A stretch of 64,000 nt of DNA, taken from positions 1,488,001 to 1,552,000 of the forward strand of contig NZ_CP109444.1 of the NCBI RefSeq assembly GCF_036227225.1, given 5' to 3'. Under the pieces are notes generated by a model. That model made no database searches. It had not been told where the DNA came from and saw only the letters and a list, made by a program, of their open reading frames with translations. This document shows, one piece after another, positions 40,539 through 49,385 of the stretch. Both the position numbers and the translations under genes were made by a program. Within the stretch, counting starts at the first letter, position 1. The number at the start of each line of letters is the position of its first letter. The stretch comes from Streptomyces sp. NBC_01478. Its GTDB lineage: Bacteria > Actinomycetota > Actinomycetes > Streptomycetales > Streptomycetaceae.

Positions 40539-41843
40539 CTACATCGGGCAGGTGTTCTGGAAGGCAACGGTGTTGGCGTCGTTGGGAGTTGGGCAGATGA
40601 ACTGGTCGTAGCGGGTGTCGTTGTCGACGAAGCGTTTGAGCCAGACGATGCTGTACTCGGCGACCGTGGTGTTCGGGCTGGCGAAGGTGAAGTGGTCGGC
40701 GTTCCTGAGCTCGATGAACGCCTTGTCGTGGTCGTTCGTCAGAGCGTTGTAGGCGGGCAGGGTGAAGGTGTCGACCGGGGCGACGGTGTCCCCGTCGGCG
40801 CCGAAGATCATGGTGGGCACGGTGATCTGGTCGCCGACGTTGACGATGTCCCAGGGCGCCAGCGCGATGGCCGCCTTGAGCGACGGGGTGCTCGCCGCGC
40901 TCTCCAGCGTGCCGCCGCCGCCCATCGACCAGCCCATCACGGCCGTCCGGGTGGGGTCGATCTCGTTCTTCACCGCACTCTTGGTCGTCAAGTAGCTGAG
41001 CGCGGCGAGCTGTTGGTTGCTGCGGTCGGTCGGGAAGTCCCACAGCGCGTTGCTGTCCAGGGTCATCACCACGAAGCCCTGGGAGGCGAGCCGGGGTCCG
41101 TACCAGGCGATCTCCGCCTGCGGGGCGACGAAGCCCGGCATGATGACGACGGCGCCGAAGGTGCCCTGGCTGGTGTCGGTGGGGAAATAGATGGTGCCGT
41201 TGTTGAAGCCCGAGCCGCTGCCCGAGGGGACGACGACCGAGGCGACGGTGAACGGACCGGTCTCGGCGGTGACGCTGGCGGCACCGCCCGCGCACGGGCC
41301 CATGATCACGGAGATCTGCGGGATGACGCCCGAGGCCCGGACGTTGCGGTGGGCCAGTTCGGCGTAGAGAGCGAGCGAGGAGACGCCCTCCTGGATGCGG
41401 GCGCCACCGGAGTCGTTGAGGCCGATGACCGGGCAACCGATCTTCAGAGCGAGGTCCATCGTGCCGACGACCTTCTCCCCGCACGCCTCGCCCATGCTGC
41501 CGCCGTGGACGGTGGCGTCCTGCGCGAAGACGCACACCTGGCGCCCGCCGACGGTGCCTGAGCCAGTGACCACACCGTCGCCGTACGCCGCGTCGTCGGT
41601 ACCGCTGCGGGCGCGTACCAATGCGCCGGTCTCGACGAAGGAACCCTGGTCCAGCAGCCTCGCGACGCGTTCACGGGCCGTGAGCCGACCACGCGCCGTC
41701 TGCCGGGCGACGGCCGACGCGGAGCCGCCCGCCAGGGCCTGCCGGTGCCGGACGGAGAGATCCACGAGCCGTGCCGCCGTGCTTCGTGCAGCGGGCGCGG
41801 GCGATCCCAGGGTTTCCGCAGTCGAGGTCACAGCCACCTCCAT
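40539..41843 (-). CDS. Chimeric protein: acyl-CoA carboxylase beta N-terminal half fused to PETase/cutinase-like hydrolase
   Basis: A single uninterrupted 434-residue frame. Residues 1-188 are the first half of an acyl-CoA carboxylase carboxyltransferase subunit ([87 protein letters not shown]). From about residue 189 it becomes a mature cutinase/PETase-like polyester hydrolase: [11 protein letters not shown], then [20 protein letters not shown], nucleophile S306 in [10 protein letters not shown]352 in [10 protein letters not shown]384 in NADHFT, and a C-terminal cysteine pair (FICPTPN and TCPM). The signal peptide of the polyesterase and the second half of the carboxylase are both missing, so the fusion looks like a large deletion that happened to keep frame. 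A GTG at 41831, five bases after GGAGG, may be the true start. Whether the product is stable is unknown. Confidence 0.8.
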   Translation of the reverse strand: MEVAVTSTAETLGSPAPAARSTAARLVDLSVRHRQALAGGSASAVARQTARGRLTARERVARLLDQGSFVETGALVRARSGTDDAAYGDGVVTGSGTVGGRQVCVFAQDATVHGGSMGEACGEKVVGTMDLALKIGCPVIGLNDSGGARIQEGVSSLALYAELAHRNVRASGVIPQISVIMGPCAGGAASVTAETGPFTVASVVVPSGSGSGFNNGTIYFPTDTSQGTFGAVVIMPGFVAPQAEIAWYGPRLASQGFVVMTLDSNALWDFPTDRSNQQLAALSYLTTKSAVKNEIDPTRTAVMGWSMGGGGTLESAASTPSLKAAIALAPWDIVNVGDQITVPTMIFGADGDTVAPVDTFTLPAYNALTNDHDKAFIELRNADHFTFASPNTTVAEYSIVWLKRFVDNDTRYDQFICPTPNDANTVAFQNTCPM

Positions 41844-42264
41844 CGGGGCTTGTGAGCATGGCAGTTGAGCGGGGTGCGGTCTGCCTTTCCGCCGGCAATG
41901 TGAAGTTGTTGAGTGGTCCGGGGCCCGCGTTCATAGATGGCCTACAAGTGGACGGCAGCGATCGCGTCAGTGGGAGCGGTACGTCGACAGCAATGCGGTG
42001 ATCTCGCGGTGAGGCCATGCGGTGGGTTCCGTGGGCAGGACCGCGTCTTCGGTGAATCGGCCAGGTGGCGGCCGACCCAGCCCTCTCCGGTGCTCAGCCT
42101 CGCCAGACCGCAGGGCGCAGTCAGCAGAACAGTCCCCCAGCAGCCAGGCACGCCCATGAGCGTCCCAGCTCGTGACCTTCGCTCCCGCAAGGTCGATACT
42201 TTCCATAGGGGCTCGCCCGCCGCCCGCCACCGACCGACTCCAGAAGCCTGACGACCCGTCATCA

Positions 42265-42285
42265 AAGTCAGCATTAAGTCAGCAT
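42265..42285 (+). promoter_or_regulatory. Direct repeat AAGTCAGCAT x2 upstream of dhaKLM
   Basis: AAGTCAGCAT at 42265-42274 and 42276-42285, one helical turn (11 bp) apart, about 125 bp before dhaK. Spacing by a helical turn suggests a protein-binding site. Confidence 0.45.
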
Positions 42286-42352
42286 CAGCCCCGCCGGAAC
42301 CCGCTTCCGACCGCCGTGGATCGCCAGGATCGATGACCGACACAACCCCTCT

Positions 42353-42376
42353 CTGACCAGCAAAAGCGCAGGTCAG
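42353..42376. promoter_or_regulatory. Inverted repeat CTGACC ... GGTCAG upstream of dhaK
   Basis: Six-base arms with a 12-base spacer, 33 bp before the dhaK start. A possible operator in the promoter zone. Confidence 0.35.
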
Positions 42377-42409
42377 GGACACATCTGCTAGCCTTGCCAG
42401 GAGGAACCG

Positions 42410-43402
42410 ATGAGGATGCTCATCAATGTCGCGGAGACCGTGGTCACGGACGCGCTGCGAGGCATGGCGTCCGCCCATCCCGAGTTGATCGTGGACGTCG
42501 AGAACCGGGTGATCGTACGGCGGGACGCCCCCGTGGCCGGGCAGGTCGGGCTTGTTTCCGGTGGGGGGTCGGGGCACGAGCCGTTGCACGGCGGATTTGT
42601 CGGGCCGGGGATGTTGTCGGCGGCCTGTCCCGGTGAGGTGTTCACGTCGCCGGTGCCCGATCAGATGGTGCGGGCCGCGGCCGCCGTGAACAGTGGTGCC
42701 GGGGTGCTTTTCATCGTGAAGAACTACACGGGCGACGTCCTCAACTTCGACATGGCGGCCGAGCTCGCCGAGGACGAGGGCATCCAGATCGCCAAGGTGC
42801 TGGTCAATGACGATGTGGCCGTCACCGACAGTCTCTACACCGCCGGGCGGCGCGGCACCGGCGCGACGCTGTTCGTGGAGAAGATCGCCGGTGCCGCCGC
42901 GGCCGAGGGGCAGCCGTTGGACCGGGTGGCGGCGATCGCCCGGCAGGTCAATGAGAACGCGCGCAGTTTCGGTGTCGCGCTCAGCGCCTGCACCACCCCG
43001 GCCAAGGGCAGCCCCACCTTCGATCTGCCGCCCGGCGAACTGGAGTTGGGCGTCGGTATCCACGGCGAGCCGGGCCGGGAGCGGCGCGCGATGATGACCT
43101 CCGGCGAGATCGCCGACTTCGCCGTCCACGCGATCCTCGAGGACATGGCACCGCGCAACCCCGTCCTGCTCCTGGTCAACGGCATGGGTGCGACCCCGCT
43201 CCTGGAGCTCTACGGCTTCAACGCCGAGGTCCACCGGGTGCTCGCCGAGCGCGGGGTCGCCGTCGCCCGCACACTGGTCGGCAACTACGTCACGTCTCTC
43301 GACATGGCGGGTGCCTCGGTCACCCTGTGCCAGATCGACGAGGAACTGCTGCGGCTGTGGGACGCGCCGGTGAAGACCCCGGGACTGCGCTGGGGCGTGT
43401 GA
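42410..43402 (+). CDS. dhaK: Dihydroxyacetone kinase, substrate-binding subunit DhaK
   Basis: A 330-residue DhaK. It has the glycine-rich phosphate/substrate loop LVSGGGSGHEPLHGGFVG, whose histidine region lies near the covalently bound dihydroxyacetone, and LVNGMGATPLLELYGFNAEV toward the end. DhaK binds dihydroxyacetone; DhaL supplies ADP-bound phosphate, recharged by DhaM from the phosphotransferase system. ATG at 42410 with AGGAGG 6 bases before it. It is the first gene of a dhaKLM operon, spaced 46 and 1 bp from the next two. Confidence 0.95.
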   Translation: MRMLINVAETVVTDALRGMASAHPELIVDVENRVIVRRDAPVAGQVGLVSGGGSGHEPLHGGFVGPGMLSAACPGEVFTSPVPDQMVRAAAAVNSGAGVLFIVKNYTGDVLNFDMAAELAEDEGIQIAKVLVNDDVAVTDSLYTAGRRGTGATLFVEKIAGAAAAEGQPLDRVAAIARQVNENARSFGVALSACTTPAKGSPTFDLPPGELELGVGIHGEPGRERRAMMTSGEIADFAVHAILEDMAPRNPVLLLVNGMGATPLLELYGFNAEVHRVLAERGVAVARTLVGNYVTSLDMAGASVTLCQIDEELLRLWDAPVKTPGLRWGV

Positions 43403-43448
43403 CCCGGCGGCACATCCGGTCAACTCACCCACCACGCAAGGAGATCCC

Positions 43449-44066
43449 GTGCTCGACGCCGACTTCTTCCGCCGTTGGTTGACGGCCACCGCCGCCTCCG
43501 TGACCCGCGAGGCGGACCGGCTCACCGACCTCGACTCCCCCATCGGCGACGCCGACCACGGCGCGAACCTGAAACGCGGGTTCACCGCCGTGACAGCCAC
43601 CCTGGAGAAGGAGGCACCGGACACCCCGGGCGCCGTCCTCACCCTCGCCGGCCGCCAGCTCATCTCCACGGTCGGCGGCGCGTCGGGGCCGCTCTACGGC
43701 ACCCTGCTGCGCCGTACCGGCAAGGCGCTCGGGGACGCCGCCGAGGTGAGCGAGGAGGAGTTCGCCGTCGCGCTGCGCACCGGAGTCGACGCGGTCATGA
43801 CCCTCGGCGGTGCGGCACCCGGTGACAAGACCATGATCGACGCTCTCGTCCCGGCGGTCGACGCGCTCCCGGACGGCTTCGCCGCGGCACGCGCCGCCGC
43901 CGAGGAGGGTGCCCTGGCCACCACGCCCCTGCAGGCCCGCAAGGGGCGGGCGAGCTACCTCGGGGAGCGGAGCATCGGACACCAGGACCCGGGCGCGACC
44001 TCCTCGGCGCTGCTGATCGCCGCGCTCCAGGAAGCGGCCGAGGCGACCGGCGAAGGAGGCGAGTGA
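43449..44066 (+). CDS. dhaL: Dihydroxyacetone kinase, ADP-binding subunit DhaL
   Basis: A 205-residue all-helical DhaL with the metal/ADP-binding aspartates in DSPIGDADHGANLKRGF and the TMIDALVPAVDAL segment that follows GDK. It takes phosphate from DhaM onto bound ADP and transfers it to the dihydroxyacetone on DhaK. GTG start at 43449 with AAGGAGA upstream. DhaM starts 1 bp after its stop. Confidence 0.95.
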   Translation: MLDADFFRRWLTATAASVTREADRLTDLDSPIGDADHGANLKRGFTAVTATLEKEAPDTPGAVLTLAGRQLISTVGGASGPLYGTLLRRTGKALGDAAEVSEEEFAVALRTGVDAVMTLGGAAPGDKTMIDALVPAVDALPDGFAAARAAAEEGALATTPLQARKGRASYLGERSIGHQDPGATSSALLIAALQEAAEATGEGGE

Positions 44067-44067
44067 C

Positions 44068-44490
44068 GTGAGCGACATGAGTGACGAGAAGAAGCTCGTG
44101 GGCATCGTGCTGGTGTCCCACAGCGCCGAAGTCGCCGCCTCCGTGGCCGAGTTGGCGCGGGGGCTGTCCGGCGCGGGCGCCTCGGTGCCGCTCGCCGCCG
44201 CCGGCGGCACCGAGGGCGGCGGGCTCGGCACCAGTTCCGAACTCATCGCCGCGGCGGCCGCGTCCGTCGACCGCGGCGCCGGCGTCGCCGTCCTCACCGA
44301 CCTGGGCAGCGCCGTACTCACGGTGAAGGCCTTGCTCGCCGAAGGCGACGAACTCCCGGCCGGCACCCGCCTGGTGGACGCCCCGTTCGTCGAGGGCGCG
44401 GTGGCCGCGGTCGTCACGGCGTCGACGGGAGCGGACCTGGACGCGGTGGAGGCGGCGGCCGCGGAGGCGTACACCTACCGGAAGGTGTGA
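44068..44490 (+). CDS. dhaM: Dihydroxyacetone kinase phosphotransfer subunit DhaM
   Basis: A 140-residue single-domain DhaM of the EIIA-mannose fold. GIVLVSHSAEVAASVAELAR contains the phosphate-carrying histidine. It has no fused HPr or EI domains, as usual in Gram-positives, and would be charged by HPr of the PTS. GTG at 44068, so close behind dhaL that translation is coupled. It is convergent with the TetR gene, 12 bp apart. Confidence 0.9.
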   Translation: MSDMSDEKKLVGIVLVSHSAEVAASVAELARGLSGAGASVPLAAAGGTEGGGLGTSSELIAAAAASVDRGAGVAVLTDLGSAVLTVKALLAEGDELPAGTRLVDAPFVEGAVAAVVTASTGADLDAVEAAAAEAYTYRKV

Positions 44491-44502
44491 GGCGCCGCTC
44501 CC

Positions 44503-45141
44503 CTACGACACCCCTTCCGCCACGATCACCAGCGCCGAGCGCAACGCCCTCGCCACGTCGGCCTCTCCCGTCACCGGGTCCGCCCCCGCCTCTCCCCCAC
44601 GCCAGGCCAACCGCTCCACCGCCGCACGCAGCGCGGCGTTCAGCATCGCCGCCTGGATCATGGGCCGTAGGTCGTCGGGCGGCAGGCCGGCGCGGTCGGC
44701 CAGGGCGCGGGCGAACGCCGGTTCCGCCTCGTCGTAGGTCTGGAGCCAGATCGCGCGCAGGCCCGGTTCGGTGCGGGTGAGGCGTACCAGCGCGCTGCCG
44801 GTGGCGCCGTCGGGGCCGGTCGCGGCGAGGAGGCCGGTCGCGAGGTCCGGGGCGAACAGGTCCTCCAGGGAGAGACCGGGCGGCCACTCCCGCAGCCGGG
44901 CGGCGATCACGTCGATACCGGCCGAGAAGAGCGGCCGTACGCAGCTCTCCTTGCTCGGGAAGTAACGCCACACGGTGCGCGCGGAGACGCCGACCGCGTG
45001 GCCGATCTGGTCGCCGGTGGTCGCCGCGACGCCCTGGGCGACGAACAGTTCCACCGCGGCCCGGGCGATCTCCAGGCGGATCTCGGCCTTGCGTGCCTCG
45101 GTGAGAGGCGGTCGTCCGGTGCGTCCGCTGGGTGCGGTCAT
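44503..45141 (-). CDS. TetR family transcriptional regulator
   Basis: A 212-residue TetR: N-terminal HTH IRLEIARAAVELFVAQGVAA, TGDQIGHAVGVSARTVWRYF and PSKESC, then a helical ligand domain. Its ATG at 45141 is divergent from the SDR gene at 45274, with an imperfect palindrome at 45202-45226 between them. It probably represses itself and the SDR gene. Ligand unknown. Confidence 0.9.
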   Translation of the reverse strand: MTAPSGRTGRPPLTEARKAEIRLEIARAAVELFVAQGVAATTGDQIGHAVGVSARTVWRYFPSKESCVRPLFSAGIDVIAARLREWPPGLSLEDLFAPDLATGLLAATGPDGATGSALVRLTRTEPGLRAIWLQTYDEAEPAFARALADRAGLPPDDLRPMIQAAMLNAALRAAVERLAWRGGEAGADPVTGEADVARALRSALVIVAEGVS

Positions 45142-45201
45142 CAGTTCCCCTCCGGCTGCGGTCGTGACCTCCCGGGATTCTCCACCATGACCCGCCCTCG
45201 A

Positions 45202-45226
45202 CTTTATGTCACTCGAAGACATTAAG
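45202..45226. promoter_or_regulatory. Palindromic operator between TetR and SDR genes
   Basis: CTTTATGTC-N7-GACATTAAG, 8 of 9 arm positions complementary. Position between divergent regulator and enzyme genes fits a TetR operator. Confidence 0.7.
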
Positions 45227-45273
45227 TCGTACAGTGAGGGGACACCCCACAGCACTACGGACAGGAGCACCTC

Positions 45274-46035
45274 ATGGCCACTGGACTCGACGGACGCAGC
45301 GTCATCGTCACCGGAGCGGGATCGGGCATCGGACGTGCCGCCGCCCTGGCCTTCGCCGCGGAGGGCGCCAAGGTCGTGGTCGCCGATCTGAACGCCGACG
45401 GCGCCGAGGCGATCGTCAAGGAGATCGAGCAGGCGGGCGGGATCGCCGTCGCCGTCACGGGCGACCTGAGCGAGCAGGCGGTCGTGAACGAGGTCGCCGC
45501 GACCGCCGTGGAGCGGTTCGGCGGGGTCGACGTGCTGGTGAACAACGCCGGGATCATGGACCGCATGTCGGCGCTGGCGGACGTGGCCGACGCGGAGTGG
45601 GAGCGGGTCATCCGGGTCAACCTGACCGCGCCCTTCCTGCTCACCCGGGCCGTGCTGCCGCACATGCTGGCGGCCGGCCGGGGCGCGATCGTGAACACCG
45701 CCTCCGAGGCGGGCTTCCGGGGCAGCGCGGCGGGCGCCGCCTACACGGCCTCCAAGCACGGTGTCGTCGGCCTGACCAAGTCCCTCGCCGTGATGTACCG
45801 CAAGCAGGGCATCCGGGCCAACGCCGTCGCCCCGGGCGGTACGGCGACCAGCATCTCCGTGGACGCCGACCGGACCGCGCTCGGCCCCGCGGCGCTCGGC
45901 CCGCACTTCGTCAACGTGGGCCGCGTGGCCCAGCCCGAGGAGCAGGCCGCCGCCATCGTGTTCCTGGCCTCGGACGCGGCGAGCAACATCAACGGCGCGA
46001 TCCTGCCGGTCGACGACGGCTGGTCGGCGGTCTGA
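45274..46035 (+). CDS. SDR family oxidoreductase
   Basis: A 253-residue classical short-chain dehydrogenase: NAD(P)-binding TGAGSGIGRAAALAFAAEG, NNAG in DVLVNNAGIMDRM, catalytic Ser in VNTASEAGF and the YxxxK pair in YTASKHGVVG. The acidic residue at the end of beta-2 (VVVADLNADG) suggests NAD(H) preference. Ending NGAILPVDDGWSAV is typical. ATG at 45274 with AGGAGC upstream. Probably controlled by the divergent TetR. Substrate unknown (alcohol or ketone). Confidence 0.9.
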   Translation: MATGLDGRSVIVTGAGSGIGRAAALAFAAEGAKVVVADLNADGAEAIVKEIEQAGGIAVAVTGDLSEQAVVNEVAATAVERFGGVDVLVNNAGIMDRMSALADVADAEWERVIRVNLTAPFLLTRAVLPHMLAAGRGAIVNTASEAGFRGSAAGAAYTASKHGVVGLTKSLAVMYRKQGIRANAVAPGGTATSISVDADRTALGPAALGPHFVNVGRVAQPEEQAAAIVFLASDAASNINGAILPVDDGWSAV

Positions 46036-46063
46036 CGCCACCGCCTCTCCGCGGTCCGCGGTC

Positions 46064-46792
46064 TCAGTCGGTAGCGGCGTCGGCACCGGCGCCGACGCCG
46101 ACGAAGAGTCGCGCCAGCCGCTGCCCCGTCTCCACGGCCGCCGCGTGGTCCTCGATGGGCTTCACCCGCGCGTCCTTGAACACGATGTAGGTGACCCCGG
46201 AGTCCGTCCCGCCGCCGCGCGGGTCGGTGCGGATGCCCAGCCCCTTGGCCGTGGCGTACGACGCCTCGCCGATGATGTCGTGCGGTCCGACGTCTCCTAC
46301 GACGGCGTACTGCACCCGGTCCCGGTAGACGACGGCGGCGACCGAGCCGCCGCCGACGCCGTGGTCCCGGTGGTTCCAGAGGGCGCTCGCGGCGGGGACG
46401 ACGATGTACGGGAGCCGTTCGGCGTCCAGATAGCGGCCGTCGGACTGCTGGAACGCGGTCATGGACGAGAAGAGCGGGTCGGTGCGCGCGTTGCAGCGGG
46501 CACCGGCCCGGCCGTCGCAGTCGATGTCCAGGTCGGCCTTCCAGTAGACGGCCTCCTTGGTGCCGCAGACCGGGATCGTCGCGCGCTCCCCGTCGTCACT
46601 GCGGTACCGGCCGCGCGAGACGGGGACGCAGTCCCGCACCTTGGCCAGCAGGTCGGCGGCGCGGACGTCGCCCTCACGCAGCGCCCCCGGCCCCGCCGAG
46701 GGCCGGACCCAGGCGACGGGCGCGGCGGGCAGCATGGTCGGGGCGAGCAGGGCGGCGCCGGCCACGGCCAGCGTCAGCGACTGGACACGCAC
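46064..46792 (-). CDS. GH75-type chitosanase, secreted
   Basis: A 242-residue protein with signal peptide (LTLAVAGAALLAPTMLPAAP) and the glycoside hydrolase family 75 pattern: AVYWKADLDIDCDGR, TAFQQSDGRYLDAERLPYIV, VVYRDRVQYAVVGDVGPHDI and IGEASYATAKGLGI. The acidic residues in DLDIDCDG and GDVGP..GEAS fit the family's catalytic pair. It would hydrolyse chitosan outside the cell. I chose the GTG at 46792, with AGGAGAGGG about 9 bases upstream. It converges with the SDR gene. Confidence 0.8.
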   Translation of the reverse strand: MRVQSLTLAVAGAALLAPTMLPAAPVAWVRPSAGPGALREGDVRAADLLAKVRDCVPVSRGRYRSDDGERATIPVCGTKEAVYWKADLDIDCDGRAGARCNARTDPLFSSMTAFQQSDGRYLDAERLPYIVVPAASALWNHRDHGVGGGSVAAVVYRDRVQYAVVGDVGPHDIIGEASYATAKGLGIRTDPRGGGTDSGVTYIVFKDARVKPIEDHAAAVETGQRLARLFVGVGAGADAATD

Positions 46793-46894
46793 GATAGAGG
46801 ACCCTCTCCTGGGGGATCTGACGGACACTCAGCCCACCCTGGTACCGGTCCGATCACGCGGCCACCGCTAGGGGGCCGGACGGTGCACGGCCGA

Positions 46895-47002
46895 ACTCCC
46901 GACTGGGGCCACGGACCCTGAGCCGGCGCCACTCCCGACGGGGATCACGGCCCCTGAGCCCGCGCCACTCCCGACGGGGACCGGGGACCTGAGCCATGTC
47001 GG
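46895..47002 (+). repeat. Tandem repeat, three 36-bp units
   Basis: Units begin ACTCCCGACKGGG at 46895, 46931 and 46967 and contain CCTGAGCC; the third is partly diverged. They lie in the divergent intergenic region (46793-47231) between the chitosanase and fibronectin-III genes; the remainder of that region shows nothing else. Confidence 0.7.
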
Positions 47003-47231
47003 CTCCGGTCACCCGGCCGCCCGCGCCGGCGCGGGATCAGCGACGACAGCGGTCCGCGCCACCGGCATGAACTGCCCACTCCCAGGGGCGAGTTCAGCCG
47101 TGAGGATTCAGCATACGTAACCCTCGTGCCCGTTCGGCAACGGCGCCCCTCTTGATGCGGCCGCACCATCCGGGTCATATTGGTCCGGACCTTTCCGTCA
47201 TGTGGTGCCCGCGTAGTGCCGGGAGGCAATC

Positions 47232-48227
47232 GTGCGACGCGTCCGTGCCACCCAAGCCCTCTCCCGTACGGCCCTGGCGTGCGCCGCGCTCCTGCTGCTC
47301 GCCTCCTGCGGCACGGGTGAGGAGGAAGACGGTCACGCCCCCGGCGCCCCGGCCGGAGTCACGGCGGCGGCGGGCAGCGCGACCAGCGTGCACGTCATGT
47401 GGGACGCGGTGACGGCGAACCCGGGCGTCGACACCTACGAGATTTATCGGGGCACCACGAAAGTGAAGGAAGTGCCGGGTTCCGAGCACATGGCGGACGT
47501 CACCAGGCTCCGGCCCGCCACCCTGTACTCCTTCACCGTGCGGGCCCGGGACACCGACGGCCGCCTGGGACCGCGCAGCCGGGAGGTCCGGGCCCGGACA
47601 CCGGTCGCCTCCGCGGCCGACCGCTCGGCGCCCACCCGTCCGGGCGCACCGCGGGGCCGGGTCATCGGCAGCCGGGCCGTCCAGCTCTCCTGGGACACCT
47701 CGACGGACGACCGGGGTGTGGTGTCGTACGACATCTATCAGGGCGGGGCGAAGATCCACAGTGTGAGCGGAGCACAGACCGCGACGGTGGTCACCGGGCT
47801 GCGGCCGAGCACGCGTTACTCCTTCACCGTGCGGGCCCGGGACGCCGCCGACAATCTCTCGGCCGCGAGCACGGCCGTCCCGCTCACCACCGCGCCGGGC
47901 AGTGACGACGGGCGGGGCACCGCCCCCACCGACTTCCGCGCGACCGCACACCGGGGCGACGACGGGGCGTACTACATCGACCTGTCCTGGGTGCCGCCGC
48001 GCACGGACGGGGTGGTCACGGAGTACCAGATCCACCTCGACGGGCTGCCGGCCACCTCACTGGTCTGGGGCGGGACCGCGCCGCGCGACCGGGCGACGTA
48101 CAGCTTCTACGTGGGCCGGGATGCCGGGGCCAGTCATCGGGTGCGGCTCAGGGCGCGGCTGCCGGACGGTACGTGGGGCGGGTTCTCGGCGGAGCGGACG
48201 GTGACGACGGGCGACGCCGGGCCATAG
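47232..48227 (+). CDS. Fibronectin type III lipoprotein
   Basis: A 331-residue protein with a lipoprotein signal (TALACAALLLLASCGT, lipobox LLASC) and three fibronectin type III domains (residues about 40-125, 135-225, 230-325), the first two with STRYSFTVRARDAADNLS-like ends. No enzymatic domain is visible; it is probably an exposed binding or spacer protein. GTG at 47232. It shares only these modules with chitinases and other secreted enzymes, where they serve as linkers. Confidence 0.8.
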   Translation: MRRVRATQALSRTALACAALLLLASCGTGEEEDGHAPGAPAGVTAAAGSATSVHVMWDAVTANPGVDTYEIYRGTTKVKEVPGSEHMADVTRLRPATLYSFTVRARDTDGRLGPRSREVRARTPVASAADRSAPTRPGAPRGRVIGSRAVQLSWDTSTDDRGVVSYDIYQGGAKIHSVSGAQTATVVTGLRPSTRYSFTVRARDAADNLSAASTAVPLTTAPGSDDGRGTAPTDFRATAHRGDDGAYYIDLSWVPPRTDGVVTEYQIHLDGLPATSLVWGGTAPRDRATYSFYVGRDAGASHRVRLRARLPDGTWGGFSAERTVTTGDAGP

Positions 48228-48248
48228 GTGGACCGTAGGATCCGGCTC

Positions 48249-49202
48249 ATGATCCATGGGAATTCCGATGGCTCGGCGAACCCCGCCCCGGCCGTCGCCG
48301 CACCGCTCGACCTCTCCCTCCTCCGCACGTTTCTCGCCGTGCACCGGGCCGGTTCGCTCACCGCGGCGGGGCGGCTGCTCGGACTGTCTCAGCCGACGGT
48401 GACGGCTCAAATCCGTTCGCTGGAGGGGCAGTTGGGGCGGGAGCTGTTCGAGCGGCGGTCGCGCGGAGTCGTGCCGACCCCGGTGGCGGACCAGTTGGCC
48501 GCGCAGGTCGCGGCGCCCCTGGACGCGCTGGCCGCCGTAGCGGATCGGGGTGGTCTCGGCGCGGACCGGTCTCCGGAGCCCGTGCATGTGGCGGGGCCGG
48601 CGGAGCTGCTGTGCACGCGGGTGCTGCCCGCTCTGGCGTCGCTGACCGGGGAGGGGGTGCGGCTGCGGGTGAGTCCTGGGCTGACGGACGAACTGCTCGA
48701 CGGACTGCGGGCCGGCCGTTTCGACCTGGTGATCGCCACCGCGCGGCCGCGCGGCCGGACCTTGACGTGGGAGCCGCTGGCGGACGAGGAGTTCGTGCTG
48801 GTCGCCTCGCCCGCGTGGGCGGCGCGCATCGGGGACGGGCGGGTCGCCGCCGAGGGGCCCGCCGTGCTGCGCGGGGTGCCGCTGGTGTCGTACGCGGAGG
48901 ATCTGCCGATCGCGCGCCGCTACTGGCGGCATGTCTTCGGTACCCGGCTCGGCGGGCAGGCCGCGATCACGGTGCCCGATCTGCGCGGGGTGCTGGCGGC
49001 GGTCGTGGCCGGTGCCGGGATCACCGTGCTCCCCCGCTATCTGTGCCTGGCCGAGCTGGCGTCCGGCGCGCTGGTGCCGCTGCTGGTGCCCGAGGACCCG
49101 CCGATCAACACCTCGTATCTCACCCGACGCCCGGGCTCACCGGACAACCCGCACGTCACGCTCGTACGGGAGCGGCTGCTCCGGGCGGCGCCCGCCTGGT
49201 GA
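48249..49202 (+). CDS. LysR family transcriptional regulator
   Basis: A 317-residue LysR protein: HTH DLSLLRTFLAVHRAGSLTAA and GRLLGLSQPTVTAQIRSLEG, then a PBP-type effector domain. I chose the ATG at 48249 with AGGA 8 bases upstream; a GTG directly after the previous stop at 48228 is possible. LysR proteins usually control a divergent gene, but here the neighbour is co-directional, so the target is unclear. Confidence 0.85.
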   Translation: MIHGNSDGSANPAPAVAAPLDLSLLRTFLAVHRAGSLTAAGRLLGLSQPTVTAQIRSLEGQLGRELFERRSRGVVPTPVADQLAAQVAAPLDALAAVADRGGLGADRSPEPVHVAGPAELLCTRVLPALASLTGEGVRLRVSPGLTDELLDGLRAGRFDLVIATARPRGRTLTWEPLADEEFVLVASPAWAARIGDGRVAAEGPAVLRGVPLVSYAEDLPIARRYWRHVFGTRLGGQAAITVPDLRGVLAAVVAGAGITVLPRYLCLAELASGALVPLLVPEDPPINTSYLTRRPGSPDNPHVTLVRERLLRAAPAW

Positions 49203-49385
49203 GCCCGCGCCCCGGCGAACGCGCCGCCCCCTGAGCCGGACGAAGGAATCCGTCACCTGCCCGGTCCCCGTCCGCATGCGGGACGGGCCGGGGACGCGTT
49301 GGCTTCCTTGGAGGCAGCACGGCCGTTTCCCGATCCCGGCGGCGCAAGGGATGTTCCGCCAACCGTGCCGTTGGAGGGCAGTCCC

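Larger units (their letters stand above)
41844..42409. other. Intergenic region before dhaK
   Basis: About 565 bp. A minus-strand frame of 87 codons (41967-42230, starting MAGGGRAP) lacks a ribosome site and a recognisable family, so it is not called. The last 150 bp hold a direct repeat (42265-42285), an inverted repeat (42353-42376) and the AGGAGG ribosome site of dhaK. Confidence 0.4.

Noticed and set aside
41967..42230. 87-codon minus-strand ORF before dhaK
   Set aside because: No ribosome site, no family, lies in an intergenic region with unrelated regulatory repeats.
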